A stretch of 64,000 nucleotides of DNA from Bacteroidota bacterium (lineage in GTDB: Bacteria > Bacteroidota > Bacteroidia > Chitinophagales > Chitinophagaceae). The notes beneath the pieces were generated by a model. That model saw only the letters and a program-made list of their open reading frames with translations. It did not search any database and had not been told where the DNA came from. The translations under genes were made by a program, and so were the position numbers. Shown here piece by piece: positions 38,128 through 48,415 of this stretch (its first letter is position 1; every line of letters starts with the position of its first letter). The stretch covers positions 1 to 64,000 of the forward strand of contig JAPLEH010000033.1 of assembly GCA_026391455.1 (NCBI GenBank). The letters are read 5' to 3'.

Positions 38128-40752
38128 ATGAAATTAAAAGTCTATCCTTTGGTAGCTATAATGTTGGCGGCTTTTACCACACATGCACAGCTAAAAGTAG
38201 GCGATAACCCTGCATCAATCAATGCAAACTCAGTGTTGGAAATTGAAAGCACCAACAAGGGCTTACTGCTGCCTAGGGTAGCACTTACCGGTACTGCCAA
38301 CACGGCACCGCTTGCTGCACATGTAGCGGGTATGACAGTGTATAATACTGCCACAGCTGGTACATTGCCCAATAATGTAACACCAGGGTATTATTACAAT
38401 AACGGTACACAGTGGATACGACTAGATGGAATTAACATCTATAATAGCGACGGTACGCTTACCGGAGCTAGAACAGTAACACAAGGTGCCAACACGTTAG
38501 CATTTACATCAACAGCCATAAATGGTTTTTCTGTTGATGGACCAACCTTATCAGTAGATGCACTAAATAATAGAATAGGTATTGGCGTTAATAATCCTAC
38601 AAATCCCTTGGTAGTTTCTAATTTACAAGGTAGCCTTGCAGGATCTGTTTATACACCATCTGGTAATTTTACTGGTAGGTTTATTAATGATGGTTCTAGT
38701 GGTGGTGGTGGTGGTTATTTAAGTTTAGAGAATTACTCGAATAATCAAGCTAATGGTATATTTGGCTTTAGAGCCAGGGGAACATTTGCTGCACCTACGC
38801 CACTGCTGAATGGAGACGTTATTTCTGACTATAGTACGAGATCTTATGATGGTACGTCAATACTTACTCGCCTTGCAGGTATGGAATTTTATATTGATGG
38901 GGCTGATGTTACACCAGGATCAGCTCCAACATCAATTAGATTTTCTACTGTACCTATTTCATCGACAACAGCAATAGAAAGAGCAGTAATACATGCATCG
39001 GGTAACGTAGGTATTGGTACACCAACGCCAAATCCTTCGGCTATTTTAGATCTTAGTACAACAAACAGAGGGCTTTTATTGCCAAGAATAGCCCTGGTTA
39101 ACACTACTTCTTTTGCGCCTTTAGCCGCTCATGTAGCGGGTATGACGGTGTACAACACGGCTACCTCAGCCGATGTAACACCAGGCAACTATTACAACAA
39201 TGGATCGGCATGGATACGTATTGTAGATGCAACTAACGATATATCAATTTATAGTAATAATGGAGATATATCTCCAAATTCTGCTGTAAACAGAACGGTT
39301 AGTTTCTCAAACGGTGGAAGTTTAAATTTTGATGCGAATACGCTTTTTGTTGATGCAACTAACAATAGTGTAGGTATTGGTACAACAACACCTACCGCAA
39401 AGCTGGATGTGTTCGGCGGTCAGATCAATATCGATGGACTCAACGGTATAAGGGTTGATGCGGCGCAGGGAAGCCTGTATGTAGGGCCATTTGCAGGCTT
39501 AAGTAGCACAGGCGGTCAAAATACTTTTGTAGGAGGCCGAAGCGGTACAGGCAACACCACAGGCATCGAAAACACTTTTACAGGATGGCGTTCAGGTAAT
39601 GCTAATACCTCTGGAATCCGAAACACGTATATTGGTTCTTACGCCGGGCGATATAGCACCACAGGCAACGAAAATGTGTACTTGGGCTATACAGCCGGGG
39701 AGCAGACAACAATAGGATCGAACAACACATTTATGGGCAGTAGCTCCGGTAGAAACAATACCACGGGCACAGACAACGTTTTTACAGGTCAAGGTGCTGG
39801 ATTTAACAATACCACCGGTATTAAAAATACCTTTATTGGTACCAGTGCAGACGCAACCTCTGGCAATCTGACCAATGCTGCTGCTATCGGCTACAACGCA
39901 AAAGTAGCTGCTTCGAATGCTTTGGTGCTCGGCGGTACAGGTGCGGATGCGGTAAACGTAGGTATTGGTACCACCACACCAAATTACCTTACATCTTTAG
40001 GAGCAGGTACAAGCGATACGAAACTTGCGATATGGGATGGAGGTGCTGCAACAGCCAACTTTGGTTTTGGCGTACAGCCCAATGAATTTCTTTCAAACAT
40101 CAGAACCTTTGCCGATAAATTTACATTTAACTTGCTGGAGCCTTCCAAAACAACGTTAATGACACTTACTGGAACTGGTAACTTAGGCGTAGGTACAACT
40201 ACTCCTGGTGAAAGAGTTGAGATTAGTTCTGGAACTGCTGGAAGTTCTGGATTGAAATTTTCCAATTTAACTAGTTCATCTGCTATAACATCGCCAACAA
40301 CATTTTTGCCCCTTGCTGTTGATCAATCTGGAAATGTACGTGCTTATAATCCTTCTTCAAATCCTTCTTCAAATGCTGTTAAAGCGTCCGCTCAAACATT
40401 TACAGCAGGAGCGGCAGCTTCAACAATATCTGATCTTTCCCTAACGCTTCCTAGTGCAGGTCGATATTTAATATCTTTTTCAGTAAGGGCACAAACCAAT
40501 ATTTCTGGAGTAGCTAATTCTTATTTTGTTACCTATTTGTATAATACCACCACCTCAACATCAGTTCCTGGCTCGGAAACTATGGTATTTGTTGGTGGAC
40601 CAGGTATTGTAGGAGCAACAGGAGCTAGGTCATTTGTTATAGATGTAACAGGGCCTACCAATGTTGAAATGAGAGGTTTGTGTGTGAACAGTAATGTTTT
40701 TGTTTTGTCAGATAACAATGGAACATCAACCTTGAGTTATGCAAAGTTGTAA
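38128..40752 (+). CDS. Large modular adhesin/tail-fibre-like protein with head repeats
   Basis: This 874-aa secreted protein has signal peptide LVAIMLAAFTTHAQ, then LKVGDNPASINANSVLEIES. The module TNKGLLLPR to PGYYYNNGTQWIRL occurs twice (about 45-110 and 310-370). Residues about 452-575 hold YadA-head-like repeats of roughly 21 aa (for example GNTTGIENTFTGWRSGNANT, GIRNTYIGSYAGRYSTTGNE). The block SDTKLAIWDGGAATANFGFG shared with proteins A and B follows. The end (about 750-874) is a beta-sandwich like C1q or phage receptor-binding heads (LPSAGRYLISFSVRAQ). It has no T9SS domain. It is likely surface-exposed and binding. Confidence 0.75.
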   Translation: MKLKVYPLVAIMLAAFTTHAQLKVGDNPASINANSVLEIESTNKGLLLPRVALTGTANTAPLAAHVAGMTVYNTATAGTLPNNVTPGYYYNNGTQWIRLDGINIYNSDGTLTGARTVTQGANTLAFTSTAINGFSVDGPTLSVDALNNRIGIGVNNPTNPLVVSNLQGSLAGSVYTPSGNFTGRFINDGSSGGGGGYLSLENYSNNQANGIFGFRARGTFAAPTPLLNGDVISDYSTRSYDGTSILTRLAGMEFYIDGADVTPGSAPTSIRFSTVPISSTTAIERAVIHASGNVGIGTPTPNPSAILDLSTTNRGLLLPRIALVNTTSFAPLAAHVAGMTVYNTATSADVTPGNYYNNGSAWIRIVDATNDISIYSNNGDISPNSAVNRTVSFSNGGSLNFDANTLFVDATNNSVGIGTTTPTAKLDVFGGQINIDGLNGIRVDAAQGSLYVGPFAGLSSTGGQNTFVGGRSGTGNTTGIENTFTGWRSGNANTSGIRNTYIGSYAGRYSTTGNENVYLGYTAGEQTTIGSNNTFMGSSSGRNNTTGTDNVFTGQGAGFNNTTGIKNTFIGTSADATSGNLTNAAAIGYNAKVAASNALVLGGTGADAVNVGIGTTTPNYLTSLGAGTSDTKLAIWDGGAATANFGFGVQPNEFLSNIRTFADKFTFNLLEPSKTTLMTLTGTGNLGVGTTTPGERVEISSGTAGSSGLKFSNLTSSSAITSPTTFLPLAVDQSGNVRAYNPSSNPSSNAVKASAQTFTAGAAASTISDLSLTLPSAGRYLISFSVRAQTNISGVANSYFVTYLYNTTTSTSVPGSETMVFVGGPGIVGATGARSFVIDVTGPTNVEMRGLCVNSNVFVLSDNNGTSTLSYAKL

Positions 40753-40978
40753 AAAAAATCATGACTTTATATTGAACTAGCTTATTACCCAACATTTATT
40801 TTTTAAGAAGAGAACTAGTTGCACTTGCAAATGATTGTCTTTAATTAATCAAAACAAAAGTTTAAACTTATATTTTATAGACAATCATTTATTCTTTTTA
40901 CATACTAAGTGAATATTAAAATCTAATAAATTCCCAATGTGTAATATTTAAAAAATAGATAATTTTAAATTATTTCTT

Positions 40979-42787
40979 ATGATAAAACTTTTTCTTGTTT
41001 TCTTATTAATTGTACCCATTGCAGGTATAGCACAAATTAAAAGTGCTGCAAAGCCATTGGAATCAAATGTTGCTGCAAAATTGCACACTGACCGAGATAG
41101 CACCGGTATGAATTCTCCTCAATTGACTGAAAGTGATTCAGGTTCTGTTGGTATCGGAACATCCAACCCAAGTCAAAATTCTAAATTAGAAATTAAGAGC
41201 ACAAATAAAGGTCTTTTACTACCCAGAATTGGATTGACAAATACAGCACAACCTAATCCATTACAAAGTCATGAAGCTGGTATTCTTTTATACAACAACA
41301 ACTCCATTAGTGGTTTAAAACCCGGTTTTTATGGAAATGACGGTGAGAAATGGAAGCGTTTAGCTGAGGAAGCTGCCACCATTTTTTTTAATGTAAAAGA
41401 CTTTGGAGCAAAAGGTGATAATATCACGAATGATGCTGTCAGTATTCAGAAAGCAATTGATTCTGCAAAATCAGTTGGCGGTGGAATTGTTTTTTTTCCG
41501 GCAGGAAATTATATAATTGATACAACATTATATATCAAAAATGCCGCTGGAATAATCCTTATGGGTGTTGGCCCTTTTGCAGGCAGTACCATAAAATATA
41601 GAAAAAGCAGTGGAGATTTTCTTAAAGTACAGGGATCACAGCATTGCAGTATCAAGCAAATAGGATTTGCAAGTGCGGATAACATTGTTTCGAGTTCGGG
41701 CAATGCCATTGTTTTAGAACAAGACTGTTATGTAATTGAATTGCAAGACCTTCGGTTAAATTATTGTTATAACGGTATTTGGATCAAAAAGGCTACAGAA
41801 GCCCGGTTAATAAAAATCCATATGCTTTATTTACTGGGTGACTATGGCGTTCAATTTGGGGGCGGGGGAGTGAACTCAAATTGTTACCGGGCCGTAATTT
41901 CGGATATCATTTGTAATAACCCTTATTTACTAGATTACCCGGATATAAATCTGAATTCAAATCCATCTGGCCTAGGGGATTGGGTTGCGTCCAGAAACTA
42001 TTCAACAAGGGATATTGTTTTATCCAATGGAAATATTTATCAATGCGTAGCGGCGGGTACTTCGGGGGGGGGCGGCCCAAGTGGCAACGGTAATGGTTTC
42101 ATCAATCCACAAGCAATTAACGACGGAACAGTGCAGTGGAGATTTATATCAAAAAAATTGATATGGATCCTTTACGAAAGTAATGCCTACTCACTTGTGT
42201 TAGAAAAGGCAGCTTTAATAAATGGTTACACAGGGGTTTCTATGCAAAATACAGTTAATCCTTCTGCACCACCGCTATGGCTTTTTGGAGTGGATATTGA
42301 ATGTGATCATAGCTATCAAAGTCAGGTTGATTTTTTAGGTGGGGAAGGGGCATATATTACCACGAGTTGGTTGGGCTCTTGTATGAATGGCAATGCTATT
42401 AACATTGTCCCTCCATTTAAAGGGCAGGTAAGTTTGACAAATTCAAGGGTTTCTTTTGCGGGAAAGCATGGCATTCTTATTGGTGCATTCGGTAATCCAT
42501 CATTGCCAGCTGACATTCTTATCCAGGGAAATTTTATTGGTGGGACTTCGCAAAACAGTTACAATACTTATCATGGTATAGTAATGGTAGGAAAGGAGTC
42601 AATTATTAGTGGAAATATCATAGGCAATGATGTTTCTTCTTTAGCTAATTCTCAAAACACGGGTGTGTATATATTGCCGGGTTCTTCAAAAATAATGGTA
42701 ACTAATAATAGATTTAGAGGAAATATAGCTAATTCAGTAGTAAATGCTATTGGTAGCGAAGCCTTGATTTCTACAAACTTTGAGTGA
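40979..42787 (+). CDS. Secreted pectate-lyase-fold (tailspike-like) protein
   Basis: This 602-aa protein has signal peptide MIKLFLVFLLIVPIAGIAQ, a VGIGTSNPSQNSKLEIKSTN collar module, then FNVKDFGAKGDNITNDAVSI, the classic start of the pectate_lyase_3 right-handed beta-helix found in phage tailspikes. Near residues 330-385 an insert reads WVASRNYSTRDIVLSNGNIY then DGTVQWRFI, like small carbohydrate-binding modules of tailspikes. Glycan binding or cleavage is inferred; catalytic residues cannot be named. A truncated copy lies at 34963-35649. Confidence 0.78.
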   Translation: MIKLFLVFLLIVPIAGIAQIKSAAKPLESNVAAKLHTDRDSTGMNSPQLTESDSGSVGIGTSNPSQNSKLEIKSTNKGLLLPRIGLTNTAQPNPLQSHEAGILLYNNNSISGLKPGFYGNDGEKWKRLAEEAATIFFNVKDFGAKGDNITNDAVSIQKAIDSAKSVGGGIVFFPAGNYIIDTTLYIKNAAGIILMGVGPFAGSTIKYRKSSGDFLKVQGSQHCSIKQIGFASADNIVSSSGNAIVLEQDCYVIELQDLRLNYCYNGIWIKKATEARLIKIHMLYLLGDYGVQFGGGGVNSNCYRAVISDIICNNPYLLDYPDINLNSNPSGLGDWVASRNYSTRDIVLSNGNIYQCVAAGTSGGGGPSGNGNGFINPQAINDGTVQWRFISKKLIWILYESNAYSLVLEKAALINGYTGVSMQNTVNPSAPPLWLFGVDIECDHSYQSQVDFLGGEGAYITTSWLGSCMNGNAINIVPPFKGQVSLTNSRVSFAGKHGILIGAFGNPSLPADILIQGNFIGGTSQNSYNTYHGIVMVGKESIISGNIIGNDVSSLANSQNTGVYILPGSSKIMVTNNRFRGNIANSVVNAIGSEALISTNFE

Positions 42788-42947
42788 AATTATTCAAATA
42801 TGCATACATACTCCCATTTGATGAATACATATTGAACCTAATTTCTTGTTTTATTTTTTTAATAAATATAAACTGGTGATTGATGAAAAGTCAAAACATT
42901 TTTTAAAATAGGTTTTTAAAGTTTTTTCAGCCAAAATACATGTAGCA

Positions 42948-43649
42948 ATGAAAAAAAATATTGTAATTGTAGTTTTTCTAATAGCATTACCAACCATAAA
43001 CTGTGTAGCTCAAGGTGGTTTATCACAATACAACTTATCAATCCAAAAGACCATATTTGCTAATGCCATCAGCATACAAGATGCTGCTACCGCACTGCAA
43101 GCCTGCCACAACATCGTAGCAATTCAAGGTGAAAGTAGTCCTTATAAAGATACTATGGCTATATTGTATTATCGATTAGGCAGCTATAATCAATGTATAC
43201 TGCTTGGTTTGAAGTTGTTGAAAGCTAAGCCCAGCAACACCAGCTTATTAGCAATAGTTGCCAATAGTTACAGTAAATTGGATGTTATACAAGAAGCTAT
43301 TTATTATCAGGAAAAACTTTATCAACAACAACCCGTAGCTGCTAATGGATTTAATTTAATGGAAATGCAATTCCAGCTAGAACGCTATGCTGAATTGCTG
43401 TCTACGGCTAAAAAAGTGATGGCTAATAAGATAGATAGTAATTTAGTGTATTACTATAAGGATAGTGCTAACCGTCAATTGCAAACACCGCTAAAAGCTG
43501 CCATTTACAATATGGTAGGTATGGCATATTATAATATGGGCAAAAAAGGCGATGCTGCTAATTTTTTTAAAGAGGCATTACTATTAGATGATAAATTTTT
43601 GTTTGCAATTACAAATGCAGCAATAGTAGTAAAAGAAGATCAAAAATAA
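42948..43649 (+). CDS. Secreted TPR-type protein
   Basis: This 233-aa protein has signal peptide MKKNIVIVVFLIALPTINCV (cleavage near AQG). The rest is helical with TPR-like repeats: AILYYRLGSYNQCILLGLKL, SLLAIVANSYSKLDVIQEAI and the best one near the end, MVGMAYYNMGKKGDAANFFK then EALLLD. It is probably a periplasmic scaffold for the surface proteins encoded next to it. Confidence 0.7.
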   Translation: MKKNIVIVVFLIALPTINCVAQGGLSQYNLSIQKTIFANAISIQDAATALQACHNIVAIQGESSPYKDTMAILYYRLGSYNQCILLGLKLLKAKPSNTSLLAIVANSYSKLDVIQEAIYYQEKLYQQQPVAANGFNLMEMQFQLERYAELLSTAKKVMANKIDSNLVYYYKDSANRQLQTPLKAAIYNMVGMAYYNMGKKGDAANFFKEALLLDDKFLFAITNAAIVVKEDQK

Positions 43650-44126
43650 TAATAATTAGCCGTGTCATCAAAGAGTGATAAGATTTTTAGCCTTTATTCG
43701 TGTCATATCTTTTTTTCAGATGTATTCCATACATCTTCAGCTTTACAGTCTACATTAATTTGAATGTCATATTTATTTCTCTACTTGCAGGTACCTGGTT
43801 TTTCCCGCATTTAGAGTATTTAGAAATTCTGGTTTTCAGAAAATAATAAACTCCGAAACAATGATTTTCGTTAATTCGAAAGTGGGGAGTTTACTATATT
43901 GTTATTCTTATCCTCACTGTTTTTATCTTATATATTTCTATATTCTGTTTGTTTGTTATTATTCCCTTTTCGTTTATTCAATTTGTTTTTCGTTCGTTAT
44001 TCGTAATTATGAGTTGCTTATGTCATTTGTATAAATGAATTTTGCATGGTATTGGAGAACAACTTAGTGTCCTGATTTAGATTAGAACCATTAACCACTC
44101 ATCATATTCGCTATCAAATTTTATTT
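43650..44126. other. 477-bp AT-rich spacer, no gene seen
   Basis: It holds a T-rich stretch near 43920-44000 similar in composition to 35930-35990 (GTTTTTCGTT in both). No ORF, tRNA or strong hairpin was found. Confidence 0.4.
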
Positions 44127-45518
44127 ATGTATAAATTCACTAATCAGCTTTTTCAGCTCATTTTATTTACTTTTTTTGCCTCCCAGTTATCGGCACAGGG
44201 GAACCATGTGTTTTCTGCTTCGGAAGCAGTCATTTTTTCTCCTGTTAGTTTATCCACGCCCGGTGGACAAACATGGTCCACACAACGTTCGGCTACGCCC
44301 GGATATTTTAGCCTTTATGGCGCTGCTACGCTGTTTGGAGCTGCAGATGGCAGTACGGCATTGGTAGATGGTTATGTTAAACATTATGCTACAGTTGCTA
44401 ATCAGGGGGCTTTTTTTCCCGTAGGAGTAGGTAACGACCTTCGAAGCCTTACTACGAGTGGTACCATCCCATCAGGGTTACAGGTTGGTGCTTCCTGGAT
44501 TTTGGGTAATCCCACGACCACCATAGATCCTACTGATGGGGGCACCCACAATATTGCCAATAAAGCCACTGATGTATTAGAAGTAAACACTACGGGGCAG
44601 TGGGATTGGGTTAATGTGAGTGGAAGTGCTGCCGGAGTAACCCTGACCGCCAGCATACCCAACTTATCCGGGTTCGGTGCTGCCTCTCAATTACGGTTGG
44701 TTGGCTGGAATGGTGCCGAATGGGTAAATTTAAGCGCTACTCAGGGTGTTGCAGCGGCCAGTGGCAATACTGAAAATAGTACCCTTTCGGGGACGATGCA
44801 AAATGGTATTACTGCTCTTGGAATAGGAAAAGCATACAATATTGCTTACGTAAAAGTGTTTTTGCAGGGTGCAATGTCCGGAGCCACCACTATGACCAAT
44901 TATCTTACCACAGCTGGTTTTGTGCCTGCTACCCAACCATTCAACAATTTATATTTTAATTACAATGGAACTGAAACAAATAATGTGTTGCGAAGCAGTG
45001 CTTCCATTACAGATTGGGTAATGATTGAACTGCGTAATACTGTAACCGGGGCTATTGCCGACAGGGTACCTGCTTTTGTACGTACTGACGGAGTAGTTGT
45101 TGATGTGGTGACCGGCCAGCCCGGTGTTCAATTTTCAAATGCAATACCTGGTAACTATTATTTAATTGTACATCACCGTAATCATTTATCGGTGGTTAGC
45201 CCGACCACCATTAGTTTACCAAATACAGCACCAACAACCCATGATTTTACTACGGGTCTGGCACAGGCTTTAGCGAATGGATCAGGTAACTCTATGAAAG
45301 AAACATCTGCGGGAGTATGGGCGATGTGGTATGGCGATTATAACCATGACCAGATTATAGATGGTATTGATAGAAATTTCGTATTAAATGATTTCAGACT
45401 GGGGTTGTTTGATGGCTATTTTCTTGGCGATTTAAATTTTGATGGTTTTGCCGATGGGCTCGATGATAGCTTTATTCTGGTCAATTTTTCTTTGGGATTA
45501 GAATCACCGTTGTTTTAA
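44127..45518 (+). CDS. Secreted protein with dockerin-like Ca-binding C-terminus
   Basis: This 463-aa protein has a signal peptide ending SQLSAQ. Beta-rich domains follow. The C-terminus has two EF-hand-like, dockerin-type loops: GDYNHDQIIDGIDRNFVLND from about residue 403 and GDLNFDGFADGLDDSFILVN from about 434. Similar C-termini occur in Bacteroidota surface proteins outside cellulosomes. No cohesin partner was recognised in the window. It lies 28 bp upstream of the T9SS-sorted gene, so the two are probably co-transcribed. Confidence 0.75.
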   Translation: MYKFTNQLFQLILFTFFASQLSAQGNHVFSASEAVIFSPVSLSTPGGQTWSTQRSATPGYFSLYGAATLFGAADGSTALVDGYVKHYATVANQGAFFPVGVGNDLRSLTTSGTIPSGLQVGASWILGNPTTTIDPTDGGTHNIANKATDVLEVNTTGQWDWVNVSGSAAGVTLTASIPNLSGFGAASQLRLVGWNGAEWVNLSATQGVAAASGNTENSTLSGTMQNGITALGIGKAYNIAYVKVFLQGAMSGATTMTNYLTTAGFVPATQPFNNLYFNYNGTETNNVLRSSASITDWVMIELRNTVTGAIADRVPAFVRTDGVVVDVVTGQPGVQFSNAIPGNYYLIVHHRNHLSVVSPTTISLPNTAPTTHDFTTGLAQALANGSGNSMKETSAGVWAMWYGDYNHDQIIDGIDRNFVLNDFRLGLFDGYFLGDLNFDGFADGLDDSFILVNFSLGLESPLF

Positions 45519-45546
45519 TTGATTTTTAGTATAAATAAATTAATAT

Positions 45547-46713
45547 ATGCAAAACTTTTATTTCAGTCGAAAGAACAAATTTTCATTAATTGTTACTTTT
45601 GTTTGTATCCTCTTTAGCACTTCCGGGTTTGCACAAAATGGTGCCCGGTTAGACATGACATTTGCAAGTGCCGGAAATGATGCCAACTATTGGTATGTAC
45701 ATGTACGGATGGCGGCGGGCACTAATTATATAACCAATAATTCGGATTACGGTACTATCAATCCAATGGGTTCCTTTACGGCTGTTAACCTGCGTTATAC
45801 CACAGTGGGTGTTACAGCCAGTGCTGCACTGGCACCCACAATAGGTACCAATTTTACTGCTGTGCCTGGTATTACAAGTGGGTTTACTACTTTTTTATCG
45901 GCAGGTGGATGTTATCCTTCAGAGCCGGTATATAATATTTCCATATCAAGAGCAGCACCAGCGCCGGATGCAGGTGCCACCCCGCTAATAATTGGAACGC
46001 TAAGCTTCCCAAAAGCCAGCTTTCCGGCCGGTGTAGTAGTTACGTTACGCCCTAATACTTCACAACCCTGTGCTTCCCGTGAAAGTTTTTGGAGCAGCCC
46101 CGCTAATCTGCCTGCCAGACAATTGTTGGGAGGTAATGCCATTGCTCTGCCCCTCAAGCTTCTTTCGTTCACGGCTACCGAAAAGGATTGTGCTGCCAAA
46201 CTGCAATGGGAAACAGACGATGAGCAAAATGCCAGCTATTTTGAAATTGAACAAAGTACTGACGCTGTGCAGTATAAATCAATTGGCAAAGTTTCAGCAC
46301 TAGGCAATGGCGGTGGTAAAAAATATCAGACTTCAGTACCACAATTTAGCACTTCTGCTTTCTACCGTCTTAAAATGGTGGATATCGACGGGGCTTATAA
46401 ATATAGCAATGTGCTTAATTTGAAACAAAACTGCCTCTCAAAGGCCGGAGTAACTATTCGTGTTTATCCAAACCCTGCTAGCAGAAATGAACCTGTAACA
46501 GTAGATATTACGACACCTCAAACAGGAGCAGGGCTTTTACAATTTTTTGCTGCCGATGGGCGCATCGTATTATCCCGCCCAATAAACTTTACCAGTGAAT
46601 TTAACCGGATTTTGCTACCAACAGGTTCGTTGGTAAAAGGTACATATCTCTTAAAGCTAACAGGCACTAACGGTGAAAAAATCGCTAATGTACAAAAGGT
46701 AGTTATTTATTAA
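45547..46713 (+). CDS. Secreted protein with type A T9SS sorting domain
   Basis: This 388-aa protein has a signal peptide (ending STSGFAQ), a variable beta-rich N-terminal part, then the Bacteroidota linker ALPLKLLSFTATEKDCAAKL followed by YFEIEQSTDAVQYKSIG. The C-terminal sorting domain reads IRVYPNPASRNEPVTVDI, SLVKGTYLLKLTG and ends KVVIY. Export by T9SS to the cell surface is expected. It follows the dockerin-like gene. Confidence 0.8.
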   Translation: MQNFYFSRKNKFSLIVTFVCILFSTSGFAQNGARLDMTFASAGNDANYWYVHVRMAAGTNYITNNSDYGTINPMGSFTAVNLRYTTVGVTASAALAPTIGTNFTAVPGITSGFTTFLSAGGCYPSEPVYNISISRAAPAPDAGATPLIIGTLSFPKASFPAGVVVTLRPNTSQPCASRESFWSSPANLPARQLLGGNAIALPLKLLSFTATEKDCAAKLQWETDDEQNASYFEIEQSTDAVQYKSIGKVSALGNGGGKKYQTSVPQFSTSAFYRLKMVDIDGAYKYSNVLNLKQNCLSKAGVTIRVYPNPASRNEPVTVDITTPQTGAGLLQFFAADGRIVLSRPINFTSEFNRILLPTGSLVKGTYLLKLTGTNGEKIANVQKVVIY

Positions 46714-46783
46714 GAAGTTATCTAAGTTTTAATTACATAGTTATTTAATATATTATAATACAAAAATTAAATCAAGAATTTAT

Positions 46784-48187
46784 TTGTCATTTATAATTTT
46801 GCAGAGTGCTTTTGCCGCAAAAGCCCAGTTAAAAATAGGAGATAATCCCACTGCAATTAATGCCAACAGCATTATAGAAATGGAAACTACCAATAAGGTG
46901 ATGCTGTTACCAAGAGTTGCCCTTACTGCTACAAACAATTTTGCACGATTAAGTGCCCATTTAGCAGGTATGACAGTGTATAATACTGCCATAGTTGGTA
47001 CATTGCCCAATAATGTAACTCCAGGGAATTACTACAATGATGGCACACAGTGGGTACGTGTACTTGATAGGAATATTTACAACGCTGATGGTACAATTCA
47101 CGCTGCCACCAACTGACAAGTAACCTTAGGCGACAGATTTACAAGTAAGCTAAACATTTCCCCAGCCGGCGAAGCAGCTAATTTGTCAACTTTAAATATT
47201 ATTGGCGGCGTTCTTGGTGGTGGGTTTACAAGTGGCATTACGGTTAGTGATAATTTTATAAATAATACATAAAAATATGGATATCATAAGACGCCACAAT
47301 AAGTGAATTCCTCAACACCAGTAATGGCTTTTGCAGTTGAAAATAATGTTGCAGAAAATATATTATCTTTTGGAGGAAATGGTTCTGGTTCTCATGCAAA
47401 TCCATCAACTATAGAGTTTAGAGTTGATGGTGATAATGATTTGACTACTGGTGCTGGCCTTAATGGTATAATCGCAATGCATATTGCAAGTGGAAAGGGA
47501 AACGTAGGTATTGGAACAACAGTACCCACACAAAACTTAGATATTAATGGCAGTATAAGACTTAGAGATCAGCTATTTGATGCTGCTAATAACAGCGGTG
47601 TTAATGGACAAGTTTTAATAAAAACGGGTGGTGTTGCATTATGGGAATCAATTCCATCAGTTAGTCCATCAATTACTGGTACCATTTGTAGTAGCAGTTA
47701 CAATTTTCCTATTGCAACTGCAGTGACACTGGGCGCTTCAAATAATTTTAACTATACGGGTACTTCCATTACAGTGCCAACCGGTAAATGGGTTATTACG
47801 GATAGTTTTCTGCTTGGTTTCGGGGCAACACTACCAGCTGAAACCTCTTGTTGGGAACATTTTACAATTTCGCATTTGCCCCCTGTGGCGGCACCAGGCG
47901 TTTTTCAAACATTTCCGGGTATAACCACCGATGTTATTGGTAGTCCTTTAATTTCCGGCGTAGTTGTTTCACCATCTACTTTTGGATTAGCAAATGGTCA
48001 AATTATAGTTAATAGTACTTCTGGTGGTACCAGAACCTATTATCTGCGGACCTCACTTCCTACACTTGGAGGTACAATTGGTAATCTTAGTATGATATCT
48101 CCGGCTACAAGTAATTGGGGGGGAACCACAATTTTATGCATCTCCCATATTATAAGTCATGAAATTGGAGTGATGATCTTAGTTTAA
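46784..48187 (+). pseudogene. Modular adhesin gene broken by three in-frame stops
   Basis: One continuous frame reads signal-peptide-like sequence (LQSAFAAKAQLKIGDNP), then the LLPRVAL and YNDGTQWVRV module of the 38128 gene. After stop TGA (47114) it continues QVTLGDRFTSKLNISP, then TAA, KYGYHKTPQ and TAA, and from 47303 NSSTPVMAFAVENN through a GNVGIGTTVPTQNLDINGS module to a C-terminal beta-sandwich. No frameshift is needed. The 5' end lacks ATG: the frame starts with TTG and codons further up read TKIKSRIYLS. The 294-codon 3' part could be made from a GTG at 47303, but without a signal peptide. Confidence 0.7.
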
Positions 48188-48281
48188 ATTTAATTTTCTG
48201 CAATACGCTCACAGTGTAAATTCAATATACGAATAACGGTTATTGTCAGGTCATTCCTTAGTTAAGGCTTTAGTTATTTCT

Positions 48282-48315
48282 AAAACTGCTTTTTTATTAA
48301 AAAGCAGTTTTTTTT
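48282..48315 (+). terminator. Rho-independent terminator after broken adhesin gene
   Basis: AAAACTGCTTTTT and AAAAAGCAGTTTT form a long stem around TATT, with further T. It separates the surface-protein region from the two-component genes. Confidence 0.88.
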
Positions 48316-48415
48316 GTATATTACATTAGTGTAAACACCTAAGAATTTTTCAGCTAAATCAGTATCGGGAATGCCTGTAAATGTGTTACATGTGTAGAAT
48401 TAATTTAATGTGAAT

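Noticed and set aside
36281-40752. Diversity-generating retroelement
   Set aside because: The modular repeats resemble tail-fibre variable proteins, but no reverse transcriptase or template/variable repeat pair with adenine-biased changes is visible in the window.
47114-47302. Stop-codon recoding of TGA as a sense codon
   Set aside because: Two TAA codons follow in the same frame and the start codon is missing, so pseudogenisation explains the data better than recoding.
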